64,000 nucleotides of DNA from Anaerolineales bacterium (GTDB lineage Bacteria; Chloroflexota; Anaerolineae; Anaerolineales; Villigracilaceae). Shown in pieces: positions 27,330 to 35,319 of the stretch. Position numbers and translations under genes: made by a program. How positions within the stretch are numbered: position 1 is the first letter of the stretch; the number at the start of each line of letters is the position of its first letter. The notes below the pieces were generated by a model. That model saw nothing but the letters and a program-made list of their open reading frames with translations. It was not told where the DNA came from and did not search any database. The stretch covers positions 1,178,001 to 1,242,000 of the forward strand of contig JABTUU010000002.1 in the NCBI GenBank assembly GCA_015075275.1, read 5' to 3'.

Positions 27330-28586
27330 ATGCCACAAATTCATTCCTATAATCGTTCCGACATCGGTAAAAAACGCGACAACAACGAAGATTATTCAAA
27401 ATCTTACGAGCCGCTAACAAGCCGCGAGTTAAACCAAAGCGGGCGGCTATATGTTGTCGCTGACGGCATGGGTGGACACCAGCAGGGAGAGAAGGCGAGT
27501 TCCTTTGCCGTGGAAACTCTGCTTAAATTCTATTACGAAGCGCCTAAAATTCCGCCCGAGAAACGTCTGAATGACATCATTAAACAGATCAACCTAAAGC
27601 TTGTTGAGTATTCCGAGAAAAACCTGCCGCGCGGTGAAAAAACTGGAACTACCCTTGTTGTGGCTGTGATCCGTCAAGGTAAATTTCTTGTTGCAAATGT
27701 AGGCGATAGTCGGGCGTATTTGATACGGGATGAAAAGATAAAACAAATTACCCGCGATCATAGTTTTGTAGCCGAGATGGTCCGCGCAGGCACGCTGAGC
27801 GAAGCCGAAGCCCGTGAATCCAAATATCGAAGCCGGCTAAGCCGCAGCGTCGGCGGCGCCGCAGACCTTGAAGTTGATATCCATCCGCCTACTCGCCTGC
27901 GCCGCGGCGATATCATCCTGCTCTGTACCGATGGCTTGACCGGACACGTTTCCGAAAAAGATATTCTTCAATCGGTGCATGGGAGTGCAAAGGATATTGC
28001 TGAACGTCTCATCGCCCTTGCCAACGAACGCGGCGGCACGGACAATGTGACTGCCTCAGTCATCAAGTACGGTGATCCGATGGCGCTTCCATTTGGACTG
28101 ACAACGAGAAGGCTTGTATTGACCGGCGCGGGATTACTAGCCCTTGTGGCTTTTGCCTTTTTCGGGTGGCTTGCCGTTTCCAACTGGACCTCGATTTTCC
28201 CCCCACCGAACCAAACATCTTCCCCCACCCTTACCGCCTCCCCCAGCGCTGCGGCTTCTTTCACGCTGAGCTTCAGTCCCACCGTCGAACTGACGCTGAC
28301 GCTAGCGCCGCCCGCCACCGAAACTCCTTCGCCGCCGATCAATGAATCGCCAGCGTTGCCTTCAACAGAATCGCCTCCGCCCGGAGTAGTAGATTGCAAG
28401 TACATAGTTGCTCCCGGAGATTATGTAAATCGTATAGCAGGAAAATTCGGTGTCGGCGGAGAGCAGGTGTTTCGTGAAGATGGAACTCAAAACGATATGG
28501 GAATTATCCAGGTGGGCGAGACATTGATCATAAAAGGAATCGCTTCAGATGCCTGCGTAAACGGCGGCGGCGCACCCGGTCCATGA
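27330..28586 (+). CDS. PP2C phosphatase with TM and LysM tail
   Basis: 418 residues. A complete PP2C domain (about 5-250) with the metal-binding motifs: RDNNEDY, VADGMGGH, VGDSRAYL, CTDGLTGHV and GGTDNVT. One TM helix (about 265-287), a Ser/Thr/Pro linker and a C-terminal LysM-like motif (VAPGDYVNRIAGKFGV) outside the membrane follow. It should reverse phosphorylation by the neighbouring kinases. The extracellular LysM probably tethers or localises it to cell-wall glycan, an unusual fusion. It starts 91 bp after the preceding kinase; a TATAAT at 27296-27301 may be its -10, without a clear -35. Confidence 0.9.
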   Translation: MPQIHSYNRSDIGKKRDNNEDYSKSYEPLTSRELNQSGRLYVVADGMGGHQQGEKASSFAVETLLKFYYEAPKIPPEKRLNDIIKQINLKLVEYSEKNLPRGEKTGTTLVVAVIRQGKFLVANVGDSRAYLIRDEKIKQITRDHSFVAEMVRAGTLSEAEARESKYRSRLSRSVGGAADLEVDIHPPTRLRRGDIILLCTDGLTGHVSEKDILQSVHGSAKDIAERLIALANERGGTDNVTASVIKYGDPMALPFGLTTRRLVLTGAGLLALVAFAFFGWLAVSNWTSIFPPPNQTSSPTLTASPSAAASFTLSFSPTVELTLTLAPPATETPSPPINESPALPSTESPPPGVVDCKYIVAPGDYVNRIAGKFGVGGEQVFREDGTQNDMGIIQVGETLIIKGIASDACVNGGGAPGP

Positions 28587-28607
28587 CTGACGATGGATAA
28601 ACTTTAA

Positions 28608-30629
28608 ATGGCAGATCAACTTATCGGCAAGACCCTTGGCGGAAGGTATACCCTGATCGAAAAGATTAAGGAAGGGGGCATGGCTATGGTATACAAAGCG
28701 CGCGATACTAACCTCGACCGTTTTGTAGCCGTCAAACTTATCCTGCCTCAGCGCGAACTCTCTGAAAGATTTCTGGCTCGCTTTAAGCGCGAAGCAAAAT
28801 CGCATGCAAGGCTATCTCACCCCAATATCGTGACAGTCTTTGATTACGGCGAGTTCGATAACAAACCATACCTCGTGATGGAGTATATTCCCGACGGTAC
28901 ATTGAAGGATTTGCTGGGTAAGCCCATTCCCTGGCAGAAGGCTGCGCAGATTGTCGCCTCCATCGCGCGCGCGCTTGCAACGGCGCATACGCAGGGCATC
29001 ATTCACCGTGACGTCAAGCCTTCCAATATCCTGATGTCGAATCGGCGCGAGCCTCGCCTCTCCGATTTTGGGATCGCCAAACTCATTGAAGGCGACGAAG
29101 AAACTGCCGACCTGACAGGTTCCGGTATGGGCGTCGGCACGCCCGATTATATGGCTCCCGAACAAGGCGTTGGTCAATCTGATGAGCGCTCTGATATCTA
29201 TGCCCTGGGAGTTGTTTTTTATCAATTGGTCACAGGAAATCTCCCATTCAAAGCGGATACCCCCTTGGCGGTCATGCTCAAGAAAAGCACCGAGCCTTTA
29301 CCGCGCCCCACTCAATTCGTGCCAGACATTCCCTCCACAGTGGAAAAAGTTCTCATCAAAGCGCTTGCAAGCAATCCAAAAGATCGCTATCACAATATGA
29401 ACGGATTTGCTGTTGCGTTGGAAACACTACAATTGGGAATGGTCACGCCTGATACGTTCAACGAATTGCCGCCAGACGAAACCACACGCGATCTGCTTGG
29501 AGAAGTGATACAGGGCGGTTCCAAAAAAAGTAACACAATTCCATGGATTCTATCCGGCGGCGTATTATTCTTTTGCCTGGGAATCCTCATTGCCGGAATA
29601 TTCTTATGGAGTAGGCTAAGCAGCCAATCTGGTTCACCGGTAGACGCGCCTCAGCCCACCGACTTCTCTTCCGCTTTGACCGAATCGCCTCTCGCTTTAC
29701 CCACCGCTGACTCGCCTTCCGAGTTTTCTTCCTCCCCCGAACCAATATTCCCCACTGATCCTCCCGTCTCTCCTACTTTTGCGTTTATAGATGCTGCGCC
29801 AACCGCCACCTCCGTGATGTTTGCCTCGAATGGGAACTTGATCGCCTTTAATTCACGGATGGGCGGTAACTCTGACATTTATACCGTGAATATAAATGGG
29901 GGCGACTTATCACGATTGACCTCCAGTACGGCGCATGACGTTTACCCATCCTGGTCGCCGGATGGGACTCAAATCGTTTACCAGACCAACGAAGGCGGCG
30001 ATCAGGAACTTGTCATCATTAACGTTTCCAACAAGGAATACTACGCAATTACCAATAATACTTGCAACGATTGGGGACCGGTTTGGTCTCCTGTCGGTGA
30101 TTGGATTGCTTTCTACTCGGATTGCGACGGCGAGAGAAACATCTACAAGATGCGCGCCGATGGCACTGACAGGACACAGCTTACTTTTAGTTCCGGCTCA
30201 AATAGTTGGTTCCCCGCTTGGTCGCCAGACGGAAAACAGATCACATTTTCGTCCAACCAATTGGGGAAATATCATATTTATACGATGAACTCGAACGGGG
30301 GCGAGCAGGTGGAATTGGCAAAGGGATGCGTTTCTTATTATTCGCCGGATGGAAGGCGGATCCTCTACGGCGTTTACTGCAATGATACGGACGAGCTCTG
30401 GCTTATGAACGCCGACGGCTCCAACCAGCGCCCTATCACCGATGGGGTTGAATGTAAAAACGCCACCTGGTCACCGGATGGAAAGAACATCGTTTTTCAA
30501 CTTAGCAAGACCACTGGAGATGGACCTTTTCAAATCTATATCATGGACCTTGATAATCCGGACCGCTCGAATTGGTCTCTCGTAACAGATTACGATGTCA
30601 ACGGCGCCGCACCGGTGTGGCAACCCTAG
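28608..30629 (+). CDS. Receptor Ser/Thr kinase with PD40/TolB-like propeller
   Basis: 673 residues. Kinase 12-270 (KIKEGGMAMVYKA, a divergent glycine loop with Lys-Glu in place of Gly-Glu; HRDVKPSNIL, DFGIAK, GTPDYMAPEQ), TM about 310-335, Ser/Pro linker, then a PD40-type propeller (about 400-672) with repeated SWSPDG, AWSPDGKQI and ATWSPDGKN blades. It is a paralogue of the 20224-22227 product in architecture. It starts 21 bp after the PP2C gene and is the last plus-strand gene of the cluster. The 226 bp between it and the convergent Roco gene holds nothing I can name. Confidence 0.9.
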   Translation: MADQLIGKTLGGRYTLIEKIKEGGMAMVYKARDTNLDRFVAVKLILPQRELSERFLARFKREAKSHARLSHPNIVTVFDYGEFDNKPYLVMEYIPDGTLKDLLGKPIPWQKAAQIVASIARALATAHTQGIIHRDVKPSNILMSNRREPRLSDFGIAKLIEGDEETADLTGSGMGVGTPDYMAPEQGVGQSDERSDIYALGVVFYQLVTGNLPFKADTPLAVMLKKSTEPLPRPTQFVPDIPSTVEKVLIKALASNPKDRYHNMNGFAVALETLQLGMVTPDTFNELPPDETTRDLLGEVIQGGSKKSNTIPWILSGGVLFFCLGILIAGIFLWSRLSSQSGSPVDAPQPTDFSSALTESPLALPTADSPSEFSSSPEPIFPTDPPVSPTFAFIDAAPTATSVMFASNGNLIAFNSRMGGNSDIYTVNINGGDLSRLTSSTAHDVYPSWSPDGTQIVYQTNEGGDQELVIINVSNKEYYAITNNTCNDWGPVWSPVGDWIAFYSDCDGERNIYKMRADGTDRTQLTFSSGSNSWFPAWSPDGKQITFSSNQLGKYHIYTMNSNGGEQVELAKGCVSYYSPDGRRILYGVYCNDTDELWLMNADGSNQRPITDGVECKNATWSPDGKNIVFQLSKTTGDGPFQIYIMDLDNPDRSNWSLVTDYDVNGAAPVWQP

Positions 30630-30855
30630 ACAATCGCTTGTTTTTCAAAAGGGCTTGATGAAAGAACTTGAGTTTGACGTTCCAAGCCGGCAAGACTGCC
30701 AATATGATTCTCGTATAGAGAATCGTCTTCATTAATCCTAAACAAATGTTGGGCGAAGGATACTCGCTTTAAGTTCGAGCAGAATAATATTTCGCCTGTT
30801 TGAGACATAGTCCTGCTAGGCTTGTTATGGCAATTTCTTCTGGTGTTCAATTCTG

Positions 30856-33597
30856 TTAACTCAACGGGAAAAAGAATCGCCAGATATCTTTGAGGGCATT
30901 AAGAGTGGCTGTTGAATTAATTAAGCCTAAGCCAGTTAAGATACCTATCACAACCACAATATAACCAATCATTATTGCGGTTGATTTGTTGGCCTTGTCG
31001 CGACCCAATATATCTAGGAAGAGTCTTCCAAGGGCAGTTGGTATTGTGACAAAAACGAATCTAATGATTAACCTTGATAAGGTTTTGTTTTCGGATGGAG
31101 TGATAGTTGAGTGAACGGCAACCGATTCGTGTTTGCTATGATGAGTGTCCAATAGCTCGCGACGACGATCATCCTGTTCGGCAACGCCGTCAAGCAATTG
31201 CTGTACGCTGATTTTTTGGGATTTGCCATTTATCAATTTTGGAAAATTGAATATGCCATCATGTTCAAACTGAAGAAGTTCTCGGTAACCAAATATTACA
31301 TCCGGGTATTCTGGAAGAGGAACTTTTTCTGTGGCTTCGACTTGGGCAATCGTTCGATGGATTGCATCAAGCTCTGTACGTATTACAGCGAGAAAATCTC
31401 GTTTCGTGTTCTTATCGCCACTAACCCAAATATAAATCTTACGATCCTCAGCATCAGCTTTGATCAACGCCATGTTCCCGCCGCTTTTGAGTATCACACC
31501 TGAACGCCAGACGGTTTTATAAACGAAGGCATGCATACGCACTATAAAACGAGAGATGATGCTGGCAGGCAGAACATTATAATGATATTGGAAGGCGAGC
31601 GCGCCAGTCCAATCGCCTGTGTAAGGCTCGTCTTTAGGAAGCAAGTCTGGAACAAGGAATGTGTTCTCGTTAATTTCATAGCACAGCTCGAACTTTTTCA
31701 TCATATCCACAATGAACAATCGCTTATCGCGTGGATATTCAGGCGAATGGAGAATATCGTTAATCGCGGCGAGATTCAGGACACCTTTGTTCTGGAACAA
31801 GACGTGGTCATTAAGGATTTTATACACGCCATTTGTAACCCACTCCGGATTGAGAATACCAAATGCTTCGAGGTGAGGATCGTCCTGAAAATAAAGTACC
31901 ACGCCAAGATCATGTAGAAAGCTAATCAATGTTCGCTGGCTTATTTCATCATTTAGGCTATTCTCAGAACAAATCTTGAGATATTCATCGATGGTAATGA
32001 AATTAAACTTTTGTCCCAACTTTTCCAGTTCGGTTTTAACTGTGAACCAGGATTTAGGGAGAGAATCGCGGATATGCGGTAGGTTGTTGACTTGATCGGT
32101 TATGACCATCTTGAGATCCTCAATTCCCGTCCCTGTGGCTGCGGACACTTCAAGAATACCAATAACATTTGAATATTTTTTTCTTAAACCGGTTCTGTCA
32201 ATATCAAGTGGATGCTGATCAATTTTATTGCCAATGATTAGAACTGGAGAGTTGCCGCCGAACGACTGAATAATCTTGAGCCAGTATTCGACCCGGTTTT
32301 CTTCTTGGGTTAGGCGAGTGTCCAGCACTAGCAAATAGAGACTTCGTTTAGTAAGAAAGAACTGGTGTGTGGCGTGCATTATCTCTTGCCCTCCAAAATC
32401 CCAGATATTGAGGCGGATTTTTGACTCAATATCTGTCTTCTCTTGACCATCCACAAGCCACCTATTAATAGTAATTCCTTCTGTTTTGCTCTGATTGTTT
32501 TCAAATGTGTTGTACAAGAGGCGATTAACAAGAGATGTTTTGCCAACAGACCCCTGACCAATGAAAAGAAGCTTACCCTCGTTTATCGGTAGCCCATTAT
32601 TTGACCGGACATGTTCCATATAGTAGTTAATGATGAACTTGGGCTCATATCTTTTCTCTAAGATTTCTGGAGGAATAGGAAGAGGGTTGCCTCGCAGATC
32701 TAGATACTTAAGCTCAGTAAGCCGTTGTATGTCTTCTGGCAATTCGGTTAACTCGTTCGAAGCCAGATCAAGCGTTATAAGGTTGGTTAGATTGCCAATA
32801 TCAGGAGGCAGACTTACGATTCTGTTTTGATGAAGATATAGTTCCGTCAATTTCAATAATTGACAGATTGCTTTTGGCAGAGTGGTTAGACCAGATTTTC
32901 CCAAGTTCAAAATCGATAAATTCGAGAGCATTGCAAATTCAATCGGAAAATCATGGAGCAACCTGCTTCCTTCAAGATTAAGAAAGGTAAGATTATGATT
33001 TTGCCCAATTTCAGGCGGAATGTATTCTAGCAAGTTGTTTTGAAAATGCAACTCGCGTAGTTGAGGGAGGCGGGCAATGGGTAATGGGAATTTCAGGAAT
33101 TTATTGTTTCCGATATATAAAATTGTCAACTTTTCAAGTTTGCTGAATTCATTAGGCAGGTTATTTAGATTGTTGTTGCTGATATCCAATTCGGCAAGCA
33201 TTGCAAGGTGAGCAATGTCTACAGGTAACTCATTTAATCCATTGCTGCGGATGTGTAGCTTTTCTAAACGTGTAAGAGGGTCAATACGGGAAAATTCATT
33301 AGCGCTTATTTTGTTGTCATTCATGCGCAGCGTCTTGAGTTTTGTGAGTTTTGCTATTTCATCAGGAAAGAACTCGAATTTATTATTGCGTAAGTCCAGG
33401 TGGATTAGATTAACGAGATGCTCTATCTCCTTTGGCAACGACCTAAGTTGATTGCTGTATAAGAATAACTCCTCTAGTTGATCGAGTATGGAAATTTCCT
33501 TTGGCAGTTCCGATAAATTTAGGTTACTTAATTTAATCCTGACGGCATTGTTTTTCTTCGCATACTCGATGAAAGTGAGTATTTGATCGCGGTCCAT
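30856..33597 (-). CDS. Roco protein: LRR-Roc GTPase-COR with C-terminal TM helices
   Basis: 913 residues. About 13 leucine-rich repeats (LxxLxLxxNxLxxLP; residues 20-320), then a Roc GTPase domain (P-loop GQGSVGKTS near 346, DFGGQE for G3, NKID for G4), a COR dimerisation domain (about 520-740) and two hydrophobic helices at the C-terminus (about 850-905). There is no kinase domain, unlike LRRK2. Roco GTPases cycle by nucleotide-dependent dimerisation; the TM anchor implies membrane signalling. AGGAG lies six bases upstream. The gene is visibly richer in A and T than its neighbours and interrupts a truncated kinase start, which suggests acquisition by transfer. Confidence 0.9.
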   Translation of the reverse strand: MDRDQILTFIEYAKKNNAVRIKLSNLNLSELPKEISILDQLEELFLYSNQLRSLPKEIEHLVNLIHLDLRNNKFEFFPDEIAKLTKLKTLRMNDNKISANEFSRIDPLTRLEKLHIRSNGLNELPVDIAHLAMLAELDISNNNLNNLPNEFSKLEKLTILYIGNNKFLKFPLPIARLPQLRELHFQNNLLEYIPPEIGQNHNLTFLNLEGSRLLHDFPIEFAMLSNLSILNLGKSGLTTLPKAICQLLKLTELYLHQNRIVSLPPDIGNLTNLITLDLASNELTELPEDIQRLTELKYLDLRGNPLPIPPEILEKRYEPKFIINYYMEHVRSNNGLPINEGKLLFIGQGSVGKTSLVNRLLYNTFENNQSKTEGITINRWLVDGQEKTDIESKIRLNIWDFGGQEIMHATHQFFLTKRSLYLLVLDTRLTQEENRVEYWLKIIQSFGGNSPVLIIGNKIDQHPLDIDRTGLRKKYSNVIGILEVSAATGTGIEDLKMVITDQVNNLPHIRDSLPKSWFTVKTELEKLGQKFNFITIDEYLKICSENSLNDEISQRTLISFLHDLGVVLYFQDDPHLEAFGILNPEWVTNGVYKILNDHVLFQNKGVLNLAAINDILHSPEYPRDKRLFIVDMMKKFELCYEINENTFLVPDLLPKDEPYTGDWTGALAFQYHYNVLPASIISRFIVRMHAFVYKTVWRSGVILKSGGNMALIKADAEDRKIYIWVSGDKNTKRDFLAVIRTELDAIHRTIAQVEATEKVPLPEYPDVIFGYRELLQFEHDGIFNFPKLINGKSQKISVQQLLDGVAEQDDRRRELLDTHHSKHESVAVHSTITPSENKTLSRLIIRFVFVTIPTALGRLFLDILGRDKANKSTAIMIGYIVVVIGILTGLGLINSTATLNALKDIWRFFFPLS

Positions 33598-33644
33598 ATT
33601 TTGCTCCTTTCTGTAATTTCAATTTCCGCTGTAAACACCGCGTT

Positions 33645-33803
33645 TCAATTTTGTATAGGAATTACCCCGATTACCTTTTGACTTTTCTCAATGTTTTCAA
33701 ACTTGACAACCTGAGCTTTCTTTTGATTCGCCATGCCGCCCTCGCCGAGCTGCGCGAGGATGTGATAACGCCCGAGGGAGTGTCCGATTAAGTTCGCCAT
33801 CAT
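33645..33803 (-). pseudogene. Truncated Ser/Thr kinase N-terminus
   Basis: A 52-codon frame with a usable ribosome site (AAAGGAT) whose first 25 residues match the start of the kinases here (NLIGHSLGRYHILAQLGEGG) and stop just after the glycine loop. The rest (QKKAQVVKFENIEK ...) is unrelated. It lacks the catalytic Lys onward. It sits between the WXG-CHAP gene and the Roco gene and marks the junction where a kinase gene was replaced. Confidence 0.8.
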
Positions 33804-33859
33804 TCATATCCTTTGGCGGTACCAATCATCGCATCATTGTTATACCCTTCAAATAATTT

Positions 33860-35104
33860 TTACTGTTTCCCATAGATGAATGAAACGCCTTTGGCGCCAT
33901 CTTTCACGAAGATCACTGAAGAGCGTTTATTGACATAAGTTCCGCGCACGAAATTGCCCTCGTTGTCATATTTTGTATCAGCCTGGCTGACCGACACCTT
34001 ATAGCCCCCATCCACTTTTTCGACCTTTTCAACGTAGGCAACGTGACCGGCATCCTTGTCTACCTTCATTACATTGTTGTCTCCCTCGAAAACCATAATG
34101 GCTCCTTTGGCGGGATGTTTGCCAACTTCGTAACCGGCTTTCACAGCCTGATTATTCCAATCAGATGCGTCACCCGGATGTCCGCCGCCAAAATCTGAAA
34201 CATCCCTTTTTTCAGCCGCATAATTCGTGCATCCAGCCAATTGATTGTGCAGCCACTTGGGCGTAGTAGGACCGTCAGGCGGCACACCTTCTCGGATCAC
34301 CTGATTGAGCGCGGTTTGCCGTTGTTGCAACTCGGCAAGATGAGTCTCCAATTGCGGACGCGAATTCAGATCGCCCTGCAGTGCCTGCCTCCGCGATTGC
34401 AATTCCTGAATCTGACGATCATATTCCGCAACTTCGTCCTCGTAATCATCAGCCCTTACGCGCCACGGAACGCCGTCCGAATCGCGCTCCAGGGGCCAAT
34501 CTGGAATGACTTTGTTCAGTAAAGTATCCGCATTTTTCCGCGCCTCTGCTCTATTTCTTTCCAGTTCGGCAATTTCCGCGTCAAGCGCGTTTATCTCCGT
34601 TTGTATTTCGTCCGCCGATTTCATGTTGGCAAGTTGTTTTTGAGTTGACGAGATTTCATCCTGAATTCTCTTTTCGGCATTGAACTTATCTTTCCAGGAC
34701 ATTTTTTGATATTCTTGAAGGTACCCTCCATTTGAATTGGTGGTTACTCCCAATATCTGCGCGCTTGCCAGCATCACTCCGCCGCCACCGGTCATGACTA
34801 GATTTTCAAGAGCGCGCTTCAAATCACGGAAGTGACTCGCCCCCAGGCTGTCTGCCGCCACCCATTCCTGTGCCTCTCGCTTCACGCGCTGACTTAACAG
34901 GATGCCCTCCTCGCAGATATCGGATGCCTGACGAAGCAGCGCATCGAATTCCGCGCGGAACTGATCCGCGCCTCCTCCCTGCCAATTCAAGGAATGGATA
35001 CGATTGCCTAGAATTTCCATTTCTTGAGAAATAGCGGCGTTGACTTGTTCAAGTTGCCGCGCAACTCCATCAACTCGTTCTGTTTCCATGCGGATGGTTG
35101 TCAT
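33860..35104 (-). CDS. WXG100-like N-terminus fused to CHAP amidohydrolase (putative T7SS substrate)
   Basis: 414 residues. The N-terminal 95 residues form a WXG100-like helical hairpin with the turn NWQGGGADQF. A long coiled coil (about 130-270) follows, then a C-terminal CHAP domain with catalytic Cys in GCTNYAA (about 291) and His in AGHVAYVE (about 351). CHAP enzymes cut peptidoglycan peptides. WXG domains direct export by type VII systems, so this is a likely secreted wall hydrolase or toxin. I start it at 35104 (GGAG eight bases upstream) rather than 35179, whose extra codons are the relic of a different gene. No immunity gene is obvious. Confidence 0.82.
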   Translation of the reverse strand: MTTIRMETERVDGVARQLEQVNAAISQEMEILGNRIHSLNWQGGGADQFRAEFDALLRQASDICEEGILLSQRVKREAQEWVAADSLGASHFRDLKRALENLVMTGGGGVMLASAQILGVTTNSNGGYLQEYQKMSWKDKFNAEKRIQDEISSTQKQLANMKSADEIQTEINALDAEIAELERNRAEARKNADTLLNKVIPDWPLERDSDGVPWRVRADDYEDEVAEYDRQIQELQSRRQALQGDLNSRPQLETHLAELQQRQTALNQVIREGVPPDGPTTPKWLHNQLAGCTNYAAEKRDVSDFGGGHPGDASDWNNQAVKAGYEVGKHPAKGAIMVFEGDNNVMKVDKDAGHVAYVEKVEKVDGGYKVSVSQADTKYDNEGNFVRGTYVNKRSSVIFVKDGAKGVSFIYGKQ

Positions 35105-35129
35105 GTATACGTCTCCAGAGGAAAAATCC

Positions 35130-35218
35130 CAAAAGGCTTCTTGATTTCCTGTCGCAGGTAAAGCGCAACGAAAGCCCATTGCTGATCCGTCGCGGTCATA
35201 AATCCTAGAAGAGATTGA
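35130..35218 (-). pseudogene. Fossil FGE/C-lectin C-terminus
   Basis: A fragment open only from a stop at 35219-35221, encoding RIYDRDGSAMGFRCALPATG, the characteristic end of FGE-type sensor domains. It lies downstream of the stop of the kinase gene 35320-37683, in the same direction, and runs in frame into the WXG-CHAP start. I read it as the leftover C-terminus of an FGE sensor that was replaced in that kinase gene. Confidence 0.65.
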
Positions 35219-35319
35219 TCAACTAAGTTCGTCAAATTACCTCCCCGATTCTATCGATTAAGAGGAGATTATTCTTAAATTCTTGCTTGGTGGATTGAGA
35301 ATATTGATGATTGTCAAAA

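Noticed and set aside
35105..35179. Upstream start of the WXG-CHAP protein
   Set aside because: The extra codons encode the end of an FGE domain (GFRCALPATG), and the ATG at 35104 has the better ribosome site.
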